Assembly (NCBI GenBank): GCA_902800345.1
Contig: CADCDO010000015.1
Coordinates: forward strand, 62,001-126,000
Source: Fibrobacter succinogenes
GTDB lineage: Bacteria > Fibrobacterota > Fibrobacteria > Fibrobacterales > Fibrobacteraceae
Length of the DNA stretch: 64,000 nt
Reading direction: 5' to 3'
Shown: piece by piece, positions 51,935 through 61,318 of the stretch
Position numbering within the stretch: the first letter of the stretch is position 1
Layout: each line of letters opens with the position of its first letter
Translations under genes and position numbers: made by a program
The notes under the pieces: generated by a model
Database searches by the model: none
What the model was told of the DNA's origin: nothing
The model's input: the letters and a program-made list of their open reading frames with translations, nothing else

Positions 51935-54067
51935 ATGAAAGACATTCAATTTCACAGAAATATTGGTATTTCTGCCCACATCGACTCCGGTAAGACGACT
52001 CTTACCGAACGTATCCTCTACTTCACAAAGCGCATTCACGCTATCCACGAAGTTCGTGGTAAAGACGGCGTCGGTGCCACGATGGACTCCATGGAACTTG
52101 AACGCGAACGCGGCATCACGATTCAGTCTGCCGCTACGTTCGCAAACTGGACTCACACCAAGAGCGGTGAAAAGGACTCCATCAACATCATCGATACCCC
52201 GGGGCACGTGGACTTCACGATCGAAGTGGAACGTTCTCTCCGCGTGTTGGACGGTGCAATCCTCGTTCTGACCGGCGTTGAAGGCGTCCAGTCCCAGTCT
52301 ATTACCGTTGACCGCCAAATGCGCCGCTACCATGTGCCGCGCGTCGTGTTCGTGAACAAGTGCGACCGCTCTGGTGCAAATCCGCTCCGCGTTGCCGTCA
52401 TGCTCAAGGAAAAGCTCAACCACAAGCCCTGCGTCATGCAGATTCCTATAGGTTTGGAATCCAATCTTAAGGGTGTGGTCGACCTTATCGAAATGAAGGC
52501 CTACTACTTCGAAGGCGACAACGGCGACGACATGATCGAAAAGGAAATCCCGGCCGAACTCGTCGACCAGGCCAACGAATACCGCGAAAAGCTCGTTGAC
52601 TGCTGCGCTGACTACAGCGACGAAGTCATGGAAAAGGCTATGGAAGGCCAGTATGGCGTCGACCAGATCGACAAGGCCCTCCTCAAGAAGGTTATCCGCG
52701 AAGCTACCATCCGTCTCGACATCACTCCGGTGTTCATGGGTTCCGCTCACAAGAACATTGGCGTCCAGAAACTCCTCGACGGTGTTATCGACTTCCTCCC
52801 GTGCCCGACCGACGTTGAAAACAAGGCTCTCGACCTCGACAACAACGAAGCCGAAGTGATCCTCAAGTCCGAAGACAACGCACCGCTCGTCTGCTACGCA
52901 TTCAAGCTCGTGAACGACCGCTATGGCCAGCTCACCTACGTCCGCGTTTACCAGGGTACCCTCAAGAAGGGCGACATGATCACCAACATGGCAACCGGCA
53001 AGAAGGTTTCCGTTGGCCGTCTCGTCCGTATGCACGCTGACGAAATGGTGGATATTACCGAAGCCGGTGCAGGCGACATCGTTGCCCTGTTCGGTATCGA
53101 CTGCGCATCCGGTACGACTTTCACGGATGGCAAGAACCACTACAACATGACTTCCATGCACGTTCCTAACCCGGTTATCGAACTTGTTATCGAAGCCAAG
53201 AACCGTGACGACCTCGACAACATGTCCAAGGCCCTCAACCGCTTCACGAAGGAAGACCCGACGTTCCAGGTCGAAGTGGACAAGGAATCTGGTCAGACCA
53301 TCATCAAGGGTATGGGCGAACTCCACCTTGACGTTTATATCGAACGTATGCGCCGTGAATACAAGTGCGACGTGACGACTGGTGCTCCGCAGGTTGCTTA
53401 CCGCGAAACCATCACCCGCCCGGCCAAGTTCGACTACACCCACAAGAAGCAGACCGGTGGTTCTGGTCAGTACGCTAAGGTCGTCGGCGAAATGCGTCCG
53501 ATGGCTGTCGAAGGCGACCAGGAAAAGGTCTACAACTTCGTCAACTCCGTCGTCGGCGGCCGTATTCCGAAGGAATACATCCCGTCTTGCGACAAGGGTT
53601 TCCAGAGCTGCATGGAAGCTGGTTCCTTGATCGGCTTCCCGGTTGTGGGTATCGAAATGGAAGTTCAGGATGGTGCATTCCACCCGGTCGACTCCTCTGA
53701 CATGGCGTTCCAGGTTGCAGCCCGTATGGCCTTCCGCGAAGCTTTCGCTAAGGCAGGGGCTCAGATTCTCGAACCGATCATGAAGGTCGAAATCCAGACT
53801 CCGACCGAATTCCAGGGTTCTGTCGTGGGTAACGTTTCCCAGCGCCGTGGTGCCATCACCGGCACGACCGAAGAACAGGGCATGACCACGATCGACGCAG
53901 AAGTCCCGCTTTCCGAAATGTTCGGTTACGCTACGGACCTCCGTTCCATGACCCAGGGTAAGGCTGAATTCACGATGGAATTCTGCAAGTACCTCCCGGT
54001 TCCGAAGAACATCCAGGAAGAACTCATCAAGAAGTACGGCGACAAGGTCAAGGCTCCCAAAGTTTAG
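51935..54067 (+). CDS. fusA: Elongation factor G (EFG1/spdEFG-type)
   Basis: 710 residues. GTPase G1 is AHIDSGKTT, and the effector region [20 protein letters not shown], then [10 protein letters not shown] (G3) and NKCD (G4) follow. Domains II-V are complete. The AHIDSGKT form and [20 protein letters not shown] phrase are those of mitochondrial EFG1 and the spirochaete/planctomycete-type EF-G, not of the classic AHIDAGKT EF-G. Promotes ribosomal translocation. A strong terminator follows immediately. Codon use looks highly optimised compared with its neighbours. Confidence 0.97.
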   Translation: MKDIQFHRNIGISAHIDSGKTTLTERILYFTKRIHAIHEVRGKDGVGATMDSMELERERGITIQSAATFANWTHTKSGEKDSINIIDTPGHVDFTIEVERSLRVLDGAILVLTGVEGVQSQSITVDRQMRRYHVPRVVFVNKCDRSGANPLRVAVMLKEKLNHKPCVMQIPIGLESNLKGVVDLIEMKAYYFEGDNGDDMIEKEIPAELVDQANEYREKLVDCCADYSDEVMEKAMEGQYGVDQIDKALLKKVIREATIRLDITPVFMGSAHKNIGVQKLLDGVIDFLPCPTDVENKALDLDNNEAEVILKSEDNAPLVCYAFKLVNDRYGQLTYVRVYQGTLKKGDMITNMATGKKVSVGRLVRMHADEMVDITEAGAGDIVALFGIDCASGTTFTDGKNHYNMTSMHVPNPVIELVIEAKNRDDLDNMSKALNRFTKEDPTFQVEVDKESGQTIIKGMGELHLDVYIERMRREYKCDVTTGAPQVAYRETITRPAKFDYTHKKQTGGSGQYAKVVGEMRPMAVEGDQEKVYNFVNSVVGGRIPKEYIPSCDKGFQSCMEAGSLIGFPVVGIEMEVQDGAFHPVDSSDMAFQVAARMAFREAFAKAGAQILEPIMKVEIQTPTEFQGSVVGNVSQRRGAITGTTEEQGMTTIDAEVPLSEMFGYATDLRSMTQGKAEFTMEFCKYLPVPKNIQEELIKKYGDKVKAPKV

Positions 54068-54096
54068 GCCCGCAACGAAAGTTGCGGGCTTTTTTC
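54068..54096 (+). terminator. Rho-independent terminator after fusA
   Basis: GCCCGCAAC-GAAA-GTTGCGGGC, 9-bp perfect stem with a GNRA loop and T7 run, starting one base after the stop codon. Confidence 0.97.
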
Positions 54097-54689
54097 ATAC
54101 GGCGGCGGCGCACATCCCTGCGCAAAGACACCCAGTTTCGCACCCGCAGAATCGCCAACACCGCCCCCCCCCTCCGCAAAAATGCACCCAATTTCGCAAG
54201 CGCAAAAAGGCGCAGCCCTGCAAGCGTAAAAATGCCTAGGCTCTCGTTTAGAACAAATTAAATAATCCGTAAAAAAATCCAAATTTCGAAAAAAACGCCA
54301 AATTTACGTGAAAAACTTCGTAATTTTCAATTTTTCACGTAAAAAACGCCCAAAAGTCGATTTCAGCATAAGTCCCGTCCCAAAACAGTCCCAAAAGTGC
54401 AAAAAGAAAGGGCCCCGCGAACAATGGGTCACGGGGTCCTTGTAAATTCGTAACACTGGTAAATTCTACTCCACGATTCGATCCGGCCTCCCGTCTCAGA
54501 ACCAGAACTTACGACTGTCACATAAAGTAAAATACAACAAGATCTGTAGAAATGAAAATTTTTTTTCACAAACCATATTCCAACGTGGAACAAAAAGCTG
54601 AAAAAAAATTTTTTTCCATATATATGGAGTTTCAACCATTTTTTGAACACAAATTTTATATTTTGCGCCATACAAAGATAGGAGAACTT
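54097..54689. other. Gene-free spacer with inverted repeats
   Basis: No supported gene. GC-rich low-complexity DNA (CGCAAAAATGC, CGCAAGCGCAAAAAGGC) is followed by AT-rich DNA. A perfect 13-bp inverted repeat TTTACGTGAAAAA / TTTTTCACGTAAA lies at 54304-54316 and 54332-54344. At 54410-54439, GGGCCCCG pairs with CGGGGTCC; read on the minus strand it is followed by TTTCTTTTT and looks like a terminator without an obvious gene. Confidence 0.6.
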
Positions 54690-55379
54690 ATGAAATCCAA
54701 AAAGGTGCTTGCAAAGGCAAGCGCACTTGCAATAGCAATTGCTATAAATTTTACCGCTTGCAGCGGCATTGGCGGAACCGATTCCTGTGACGAAGTCTAT
54801 CATCCAAAATACAAACTCGCCAAATGCCAAAAAAGCGTCGGCAAATTCAAAAAAGGAAAAACAACCCACTACATCCATTCCAATGGATTCGAGTTCGACT
54901 TGACTGTAGTCAAGGATACCACATACATCGAGCATTGGGACGACTTTTGCGTAGAGGCCGAAGAAGAAGACCGCTCCGTTCTGCTCACTTCCTCCTACCC
55001 CATCATGAGCGTCGATGTCAAATTTCATGGCGGTACAGATAAAGAAATGGACAAATCCATGCTAGGCCAGAAGCACCAAATGACAATAAGTCACGGAGGC
55101 ACCGCATATCTCATTGAGCTTGATTCCGCCGGTTCGCCAACGTCGTCAGGCATTGATGGCGACGTAACCATGCTCGATACGATTACATTCAACGGAGTAA
55201 CTTACGACAGCGTATTCGTCATCATGGATAGCAAGCATTACAACGCATTGAACTACAAAGACGATTCATTCGCCGACGGCAAACTTGCGCATCTTTATTT
55301 CTCGAAGAAAAAGGGCATCTTGAAATTTGAAACGACAGACAATAAGAGTTTCACCGTCAAGGAAGGAGACGATAAATGA
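54690..55379 (+). CDS. Lipoprotein of unknown family
   Basis: 229 residues from ATG 54690; GGAGAA four bases upstream rules out longer starts. Signal MKSKKVLAKASALAIAIAIN ends in lipobox FTAC. The mature part begins SGIGGTDSCDEVYHPKYKLA; later segments (IMSVDVKFHGGTDKEMDKSM, ITFNGVTYDSVFVIMDS, FSKKKGILKFETTDNKSFTV) look beta-rich. No family recognised. Its stop overlaps the next lipoprotein gene by four bases, and the two share late phrases (KKG-L-RF/KFE-like), so they may be distant relatives. Confidence 0.75.
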   Translation: MKSKKVLAKASALAIAIAINFTACSGIGGTDSCDEVYHPKYKLAKCQKSVGKFKKGKTTHYIHSNGFEFDLTVVKDTTYIEHWDDFCVEAEEEDRSVLLTSSYPIMSVDVKFHGGTDKEMDKSMLGQKHQMTISHGGTAYLIELDSAGSPTSSGIDGDVTMLDTITFNGVTYDSVFVIMDSKHYNALNYKDDSFADGKLAHLYFSKKKGILKFETTDNKSFTVKEGDDK

Positions 55380-55951
55380 AGAACTTCAAGATAAACGCAC
55401 TCGCAATCGTCATAAGTTCATTCTTATCAGTCTCGTGCGGGCTTGACATGAGAGAAGAATACGTCGGAGGCGCTTTTGAAAGACTTGTCCTAAAAGAACA
55501 AGATTGGAGCGACACCGTCCAAGTCATCGACAACTTGGGCATCAAGGATTCCTATAACGAACGCCTCTACAGCCACAAGCCCGAGAATTTCGACTTTACC
55601 GCATCTGGCAACATCAACGAAATCTACGTGCACGCCCGCATAGAATGTACCGACGATGGCGGAAACATGATCATCTACTGTAACAATTATCAAAACAACA
55701 ATGTCTGGTTTGACGGTCCTGAAATTGGTTTCAACAATCTCGCCGGAACCAAGATGACTCACAAAGACGGTTATACAATCCGCATGCTGGATTCGCTAAA
55801 GGTGGGCAAAAAAACGTACAAGGACGTTCTGGAATTCGATGCGTCCGGCGCCAAAAAGAACAAATGTAATTACGACAGGTTCTATATAGCCGCTACAAAG
55901 GGGCTCCTCCGCATAGACCTGCAAGACTCTATCAGAATCGAGCGAAAATAA
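55376..55951 (+). CDS. Lipoprotein of unknown family, coupled to the preceding
   Basis: 191 residues, signal INALAIVISSFLSVSC with lipobox SVSC. The mature part includes DTVQVIDNLGIKDSYNERLY and VGKKTYKDVLEFDASGAKKN, then FYIAATKGLLRIDLQDSIRI, resembling the ITFNGVTYDSVF/KKGILKFE order of the preceding protein. Probably a lipid-anchored partner. Convergent with mazG; no terminator visible in the 19-base gap. Confidence 0.75.
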   Translation: MKNFKINALAIVISSFLSVSCGLDMREEYVGGAFERLVLKEQDWSDTVQVIDNLGIKDSYNERLYSHKPENFDFTASGNINEIYVHARIECTDDGGNMIIYCNNYQNNNVWFDGPEIGFNNLAGTKMTHKDGYTIRMLDSLKVGKKTYKDVLEFDASGAKKNKCNYDRFYIAATKGLLRIDLQDSIRIERK

Positions 55952-55970
55952 AGGAACCTAGTCTTTATGA

Positions 55971-56768
55971 CTAGCCACTCGTTTTCGCTTCTTTCCAAAG
56001 CTTTTGTAGGCCTTCCAGCCCAACGTCCTTGATTTCTCGCCCCTGCTCCTTGACTAGGCGCTCCACTTCGCGGAAGCGTTTTTCGAACTTGTTGTTCGCA
56101 CGCTGCAAGGCAATGTTCGCGTTGAAGCCGCAATGGCGCGCCACATTTACCAGGCTGAACATGATGTCGCCGAATTCGTCTTCGAGGCGGTCGATGTTCG
56201 CATTTTCGGGAGTGACCTTTTCCATCTCGTTCCGGAATTCAGCAAATTCCTCTTGGGCCTTGTCGAACACGGGGGCAGCGTCCCCCCAGTCAAATCCGAC
56301 TTTCGCAACTCTACGGATAATGTCTTGCGAGCGTGCGAGCGTCGGCATACTCTTGCTCACTTTATCCATAATGGAATCGCCCGCATGCTTCAGGTTGTTC
56401 TTCTCCTGCGCCTTGATGCGATCCCAGCGACGGCTCACATCGCTTGCCGTATCCACGTGCGCATCGCCAAACACATGCGGATGTCTGCGAACCATTTTCT
56501 CGCACAAGCCCTGCACCACATCGTCAATCGTAAAGTCGCCCTGTTCCTTGCACACCTGCGAATGGAAAATCACCTGGAAAAGCACATCGCCGAGTTCCTC
56601 GCACATGTGTTCCTTGTCGCCGTCCTGCGCAGCATCGATAAACTCACAACTTTCCTCGACCAAATACGGCAACAGCGAATGCGTAGTCTGCTGACGGTCC
56701 CACGGGCAGCCGTTTTCCGAGCGCAGACGCGCCATGATATCGACAAGATCATTAAATGTATACTTCAT
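55971..56768 (-). CDS. mazG: Nucleoside triphosphate pyrophosphohydrolase MazG
   Basis: 265 residues from ATG 56768 (MKYTFNDLVDIMARLRSENG); a Met 16 residues upstream is less likely. Two MazG repeats: the first has CPWDRQQTTHSLLPYLVEES with EESCEFIDA and EELGDVLFQVIFHSQ (metal-binding EExxE-x12-ExxD). The second has EEFAEFRNEME and DEFGDIMFSLVNVARH. Hydrolyses non-canonical or excess NTPs to NMP and PPi; in some bacteria it also lowers ppGpp. Divergent from dprA. Confidence 0.93.
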   Translation of the reverse strand: MKYTFNDLVDIMARLRSENGCPWDRQQTTHSLLPYLVEESCEFIDAAQDGDKEHMCEELGDVLFQVIFHSQVCKEQGDFTIDDVVQGLCEKMVRRHPHVFGDAHVDTASDVSRRWDRIKAQEKNNLKHAGDSIMDKVSKSMPTLARSQDIIRRVAKVGFDWGDAAPVFDKAQEEFAEFRNEMEKVTPENANIDRLEDEFGDIMFSLVNVARHCGFNANIALQRANNKFEKRFREVERLVKEQGREIKDVGLEGLQKLWKEAKTSG

Positions 56769-56915
56769 GCGACCAAAGATAGAAAGTAAACGCGCCCCCT
56801 TGTTTTTATACAACAAATTCAGTAAATTAGTTAAGCCGTTATTATATCGTTAGTTTTATCGTTTCTTATATCCCCACCTTATTTTCAAGTTCAAAACGCC
56901 CGTCCAACAGCAGGC

Positions 56916-57824
56916 ATGACAAAAATGGAAACGAAACTTTTATACAGCGAACCATACCGCGAACTTTCCCCCGAAAATTTTCCGTTTTCGTTGCGGAATT
57001 CAAAATATTGTCCCAAGCGCCTCTTTTGCAAAGGTATGCTCCCTACCGCCGATAAAATCGGCATCGCCATGGTCGGCACACGCCGCCCTTCCACATCGGC
57101 CGAAGAGCTCTGTCGGCGGCTCGTCACATCGCTCCAACACACAAACGCGGTCGTCGTTTCGGGACTTGCGCAGGGCATCGACAGCTATTGCCACCGCGCA
57201 GCGCTGGACTCGGGCATTCCAACGATTGCCGTCCTAGCGCAAGGGCTCAACGCAAAAATAGAAGGCGAACGGGCCGTGCTTGCCGAACGGATTATCGATG
57301 CCGGAGGCGCCCTCCTGAGCGAATACGAAAGCGACACCCCCGCCTACAAAGGGAACTTCGTCGCGAGGAACCGCATCATCAGCGGCCTCAGCCAAACAAC
57401 GCTCGTCGTGCAAAGCCGCAAGAAAGGCGGCGCCCTCCTCACGGCGCAATTCTGCATGGACGAAAACAAACAGCTCCTCGCCTGCCCCGGGAATTTCGAC
57501 GACGAACTTTACAGCGGCACAAACGCACTCCTCGACAGCGGACGCGCAAAACCGGTATTCGTTCCCGAAAGTTTGCGGTCAGCCGCAGGAATTCCCCTCC
57601 TCGACGGGACTAAAATCGGAGAACTCGCCACTTGCGGCGTACAGCTTTCTACCGGAGCGCAAGATGTCTTTAAGCGTTTTAACGGATTCCGCAAAACATT
57701 TTCGGAACTTCAGCAAGAAATTGGGTTTAAGACACCAGAACTTTTAGCTATATTGACGGAATTAGAAATATCAGGTCTAGTCACATCAAAGGACAACTTC
57801 CAATTCTATTTTAACGGAGCATAA
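56916..57824 (+). CDS. dprA: DNA-processing protein DprA (Smf)
   Basis: 302 residues. Rossmann-like DprA domain: MVGTRRPSTSAEELCRRLVT, VVSGLAQGIDSYCHRAALDS, GNFVARNRIISGLSQTTLVV and a KGGALLTAQFCMDENKQLLA stretch. C-terminal winged helix (about residues 245-300: FKRFNGFRKTFSELQQEIG). The N-terminal SAM domain of longer DprAs is absent. Loads RecA on incoming single-stranded DNA in natural transformation. Precedes an FtsB-like gene. Confidence 0.93.
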   Translation: MTKMETKLLYSEPYRELSPENFPFSLRNSKYCPKRLFCKGMLPTADKIGIAMVGTRRPSTSAEELCRRLVTSLQHTNAVVVSGLAQGIDSYCHRAALDSGIPTIAVLAQGLNAKIEGERAVLAERIIDAGGALLSEYESDTPAYKGNFVARNRIISGLSQTTLVVQSRKKGGALLTAQFCMDENKQLLACPGNFDDELYSGTNALLDSGRAKPVFVPESLRSAAGIPLLDGTKIGELATCGVQLSTGAQDVFKRFNGFRKTFSELQQEIGFKTPELLAILTELEISGLVTSKDNFQFYFNGA

Positions 57825-57828
57825 TTAG

Positions 57829-58107
57829 TTGCGCATACGACTTCTTATTGGAATTGCCACCGTGATCGCATTTGCGTTTCTGGTGTTCCACTTGCTGTTC
57901 GGCAAGGACAGCATTCCGGAACAACATAGAATCGCAAAAGAAATCGAGCTTTACCAGAAGCAGATTGACTCCCTGAGCAAAGTCGTCGAGCAACGAGACG
58001 AACTTATCCAAAAGCTAAAGACCGATTCCCTCTACAAAGAAGAAATTCTCCGCACCCGCTACGGCATGAGCCGCGAAGACGAAAAAGTGTTTCAGCTGGT
58101 GAAATAG
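57829..58107 (+). CDS. FtsB/DivIC-like septum formation protein
   Basis: 92 residues, TTG start at 57829 (MRIRLLIGIATVIAFAFLVF). One transmembrane helix (about 4-25), then a coiled coil (IAKEIELYQKQIDSLSKVVE, RDELIQKLKTD), then the family-typical ILRTRYGMSREDEKVF. In other bacteria FtsB bridges FtsL and FtsQ in the divisome. The family is confident; exact orthology is not. Four bases separate it from the dprA stop. Confidence 0.85.
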   Translation: MRIRLLIGIATVIAFAFLVFHLLFGKDSIPEQHRIAKEIELYQKQIDSLSKVVEQRDELIQKLKTDSLYKEEILRTRYGMSREDEKVFQLVK

Positions 58108-58110
58108 GCA

Positions 58111-58166
58111 TGGGGTCGGCGCATAGCGCCTTTCGGCACGCTTCGCTTTGGGGTATGAGCTATGAG
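58111..58166. repeat. Dispersed CCCCAAAG...GAGCTCATA repeat, inverse orientation
   Basis: ATGGGGTCGGCGCATAGCGC then CTTTCGGCACGCTTCGCTTT then GGGGTATGAGCTATGAG. The GGCGC-ATA-GCGCC palindrome is inside. Lies between two convergent genes; same family as 15117, 23480 and 46560. Confidence 0.6.
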
Positions 58167-58261
58167 TTTTTCTCATGATCTCGTTTTCTAATAGCATTAT
58201 TCAGCAAAACCTTGAGTTTTTCTATTACATTAAGCTCAAAGGACCGCAAGTGCCCACAGCC

Positions 58262-61200
58262 CTACGCCATTTTGCTAGCGTCGGTGCTGGTGCATTCGAC
58301 TTTTCCAGCGAAGAAGCTGTATGCTGCTGGCACAATGAAGAGCGACATGAACGTCGCGAACGTAAGGCCGCCGGCAATCGCAATGCCCATCGCGATGCGG
58401 CTAGGCGTGCCGGTCATGATGAGCGGCACGGCGCCCAATACCGTCGACAAGCTCGTCATGAGGATTGGGCGGAAGCGGCGTTCCGCCGCCATCCTAGCCG
58501 CTTCAAGCTTGCTGCATCCCGTATTCTCGGCAATCTGGTTTGCAAATTCCACAATCAAGATACCGTTCTTCGTCACAAGCGCAATCAACAAAATCAAAGC
58601 AATTTCGCTAAAGATGTTGAGCGTCTGGCCTGTAACAAACAAGCTCACCAGCGCCCCCGAGAGCGCGAGCGGCACCGTAAAGAAAATCACGAACGGTGCA
58701 CGGAAACTTTCGAACTGCCCCGCAAGCACCAAGAACACAAGCGCAAGCGCAAGCAAGAACACCACGTACAAGCCCGAAGAACTTTCCTCGAATTCCTTGG
58801 ACGAACCGCTCAAAGTTGTGCTCACGCTCGGGTAATCCTTCAGGAGCTTTTTCGCGATGCGGCGCATCTCTTCCACGCCGTCGCCAATCGTCTTGCCCGG
58901 CACAAGACCCGCCTGGATTGTCGCCGCGCTAAAGCGGTTGTAACGCGGGAGCGACGGCGATGCAGACTGTTCCTTATACGTGATAAAGTTATCCAAGCTC
59001 ACCAATTCACCCTTGCCGTTCTTGACCGTGAGCATCGAGAGATTTTCCGGCGTATCGCGGTACTGGTAACCGACAGCTCCGATGATATCGTACTGGCGGC
59101 CGTCCTTGTAGTAATCGCCATAAGTCTGGTCGCTAATTGCAAGCTGCACCGCCTGCGCAATATCGTTCACCGAGACGCCTTCTTCGTTCGCCTTGTCGCG
59201 TAAAATCTCGATATGGAGTTCCGGCTTGGTAAAGCGCAAGTTGCTGTTCACCACGCTGAATACCGGACTCTTGCTAGCAGCCTCTTCAAATTTCGGCACG
59301 AGGTCGCGCAGCACTTCGATGTTCGGGGCCTGCAACACGAACTGCACCGGGAGCCCGCCGCGCTGCGTACTGATGCTCTGCGGTTCAAACACCATCACTC
59401 GCAAATCCGGATATTCGTTACCGAGAACCTGGATTGCACGGGCAATTTCGCTCTGCGGACGGCGCGCTTTCTTGTCGTCGTTCAAGAACAAACGCATTCT
59501 AGAGTTGCCGGCGTTCCACGCACCCGCCTGGAATTCCGTATATTCGTTCGTATCGAGAATAGAAATCACCTCGTCAGCAAACTCGTCCGCCATGCGTTTC
59601 GTTCTGGCCAGGTTCACGCCTTCGGGCATGCTCATGTTCACCATGACCGCATTCGCATCTTCGGTAGGCGCCATTTCGCTACTCATGTTGTTGAAGCAGT
59701 AGTACGCCGCAAAGAACAGCACCGCCACAACCGGGAACAGGAGAAAACGCATTCTGAGGAATCCGCTCAGCAAGCGCGAATAGAAAGCATTAAACCAATC
59801 GAAGAACGGTTCCGTGACGCGAAAGAACCATCCCTGTTTCTGGCGTTTCAAGAATTTAGAACAAAGCATCGGCGAAAGCGTGAGCGCACAAAGCGTCGAA
59901 AGGAACACCGTCCCGATCATCACCGCCACAAATTCGCGGAACAAGAGCCCAGTCGTACCGCCCAGCGCAAGCACAGGCACGAACACAGCCATCAGCACGA
60001 CAGATGTCGCAATCACCGCAAAAAAGATTTCATTCGTTCCGGCAACAGCCGCCTGCTTGGGCGTCATGCCGCCTTCAATCTTGTGGTATATGTTTTCCAC
60101 AATCACAATCGCATCATCCACGACAAGCCCAATCGCAAGGACCATCGCCAAGAGCGTAAGCACGTTGATACTGAACCCGCAAAGGTAAAGCACAAAGAAG
60201 CTACCGATAACAGACACCGGCACCACGACCATCGGGATAAACGTCGTACGGCCTTCGCGGAGGAACGCAAAGATAATCGCAATCACGAGCACGAACGCAA
60301 TAAAGATGGTCTCCACCACTTCCTTGATGGAGGCTCGGATATTAATCGAAGTATCACGACCGTAAAGCAATTCCACGCTTTCCGGGATTTCACGACGGAT
60401 ATCCTCCACGCGCTTGTAAAACTCGTTTGCAATTTCAACGTGGTTACTGCCCGGCTGCGCCATGAGCGCAAGCGTAATCGAGTTCTTGCCGTTGCGCCTA
60501 AAACCCGTACGCGTATCCTTCGGTTCATAATGGATGTCTGCCACATCGGAAATACGGATAACGTTTCCGTCAGCGGCCGTCTTGACGGCGATATTGCCGA
60601 ACGATTTGGGGTCGAGGATTCGCCCAAGCGTACGGATAGAAAGAGTCGTTTCAGTTCCTTCGATGGAACCGGAAGGGAGTTCGAGGTTGCCCTGCTTCAA
60701 TGCCGCCGCCATCTGTGCGCCCGAAACGCCCAGCGCCTGCATGCGGATGGGGTCAATCCACAAGCGCACTACCGGACGCTTTTCGCCCCAGATGGCCACT
60801 TCGGAAACGCCGTTGATCGTCTGCAAGCGTTCCTTCACATGGTTGTTCGCGATTTCCGAAACTTCCATCGGGTCGAGCTTGTCGCTCACGAGGCTCACCA
60901 TCAAAATCGGGTCGTTATCGCTATCGGACTTATACACAGTCGGTTCATCGACATCGTCCGGCAAACGACGGCGCACACGGCTTACACGGTCGCGAATTTC
61001 GTTCGCAGCCGCTTCCAGATCCATGCCCGTTTCAAATTCAATGCTGATGTAAGAGAATCCGTCACGGCTCGTCGAAGTCAACGCCTTGATGCCGGACGCA
61101 CTGTTGATGGACGCTTCCAAAATTTCTGTGACTTCCGCTTCGACAACGGCTGCGTTCGCGCCCGGATAAGACGTACGCACCTGAATCAAAGGATAATCGA

Positions 61201-61318
61201 CGTTCGGGTATTCACGAATGCCCAAGGAGCTGAGCCCGAAAAAACCAAGCAAAACGATGACAAGCGCCATCACTGTCATCAGAACCGGGCGGCGAACGGA
61301 GAGCTGGCTTACGCTCAT
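58262..61318 (-). CDS. RND-family efflux transporter permease (AcrB/MexB-like)
   Basis: 1018 residues, 12 transmembrane helices and two large periplasmic loops. Conserved features: SVSQLSVRRPVLMTVMALVI at the N-terminus, YPNVDYPLIQVRTSYPGA, the TM4 proton-relay pair in AIGLVVDDAIVIVENIY, and a C-terminal RPILMTSLSTVLGAVPL. This is a hydrophobe/amphiphile-efflux (HAE1/HAE2-type) pump that exports drugs, lipids or other small molecules with an adaptor and an outer-membrane channel. Its ATG overlaps the adaptor stop (TAATG). No TolC-like gene is in the window. Confidence 0.96.
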   Translation of the reverse strand: MSVSQLSVRRPVLMTVMALVIVLLGFFGLSSLGIREYPNVDYPLIQVRTSYPGANAAVVEAEVTEILEASINSASGIKALTSTSRDGFSYISIEFETGMDLEAAANEIRDRVSRVRRRLPDDVDEPTVYKSDSDNDPILMVSLVSDKLDPMEVSEIANNHVKERLQTINGVSEVAIWGEKRPVVRLWIDPIRMQALGVSGAQMAAALKQGNLELPSGSIEGTETTLSIRTLGRILDPKSFGNIAVKTAADGNVIRISDVADIHYEPKDTRTGFRRNGKNSITLALMAQPGSNHVEIANEFYKRVEDIRREIPESVELLYGRDTSINIRASIKEVVETIFIAFVLVIAIIFAFLREGRTTFIPMVVVPVSVIGSFFVLYLCGFSINVLTLLAMVLAIGLVVDDAIVIVENIYHKIEGGMTPKQAAVAGTNEIFFAVIATSVVLMAVFVPVLALGGTTGLLFREFVAVMIGTVFLSTLCALTLSPMLCSKFLKRQKQGWFFRVTEPFFDWFNAFYSRLLSGFLRMRFLLFPVVAVLFFAAYYCFNNMSSEMAPTEDANAVMVNMSMPEGVNLARTKRMADEFADEVISILDTNEYTEFQAGAWNAGNSRMRLFLNDDKKARRPQSEIARAIQVLGNEYPDLRVMVFEPQSISTQRGGLPVQFVLQAPNIEVLRDLVPKFEEAASKSPVFSVVNSNLRFTKPELHIEILRDKANEEGVSVNDIAQAVQLAISDQTYGDYYKDGRQYDIIGAVGYQYRDTPENLSMLTVKNGKGELVSLDNFITYKEQSASPSLPRYNRFSAATIQAGLVPGKTIGDGVEEMRRIAKKLLKDYPSVSTTLSGSSKEFEESSSGLYVVFLLALALVFLVLAGQFESFRAPFVIFFTVPLALSGALVSLFVTGQTLNIFSEIALILLIALVTKNGILIVEFANQIAENTGCSKLEAARMAAERRFRPILMTSLSTVLGAVPLIMTGTPSRIAMGIAIAGGLTFATFMSLFIVPAAYSFFAGKVECTSTDASKMA

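Noticed and set aside
51920..53683. A 587-residue open frame antisense to fusA
   Set aside because: Shadow of the highly biased fusA coding strand; composition Val/His-rich with no domain.
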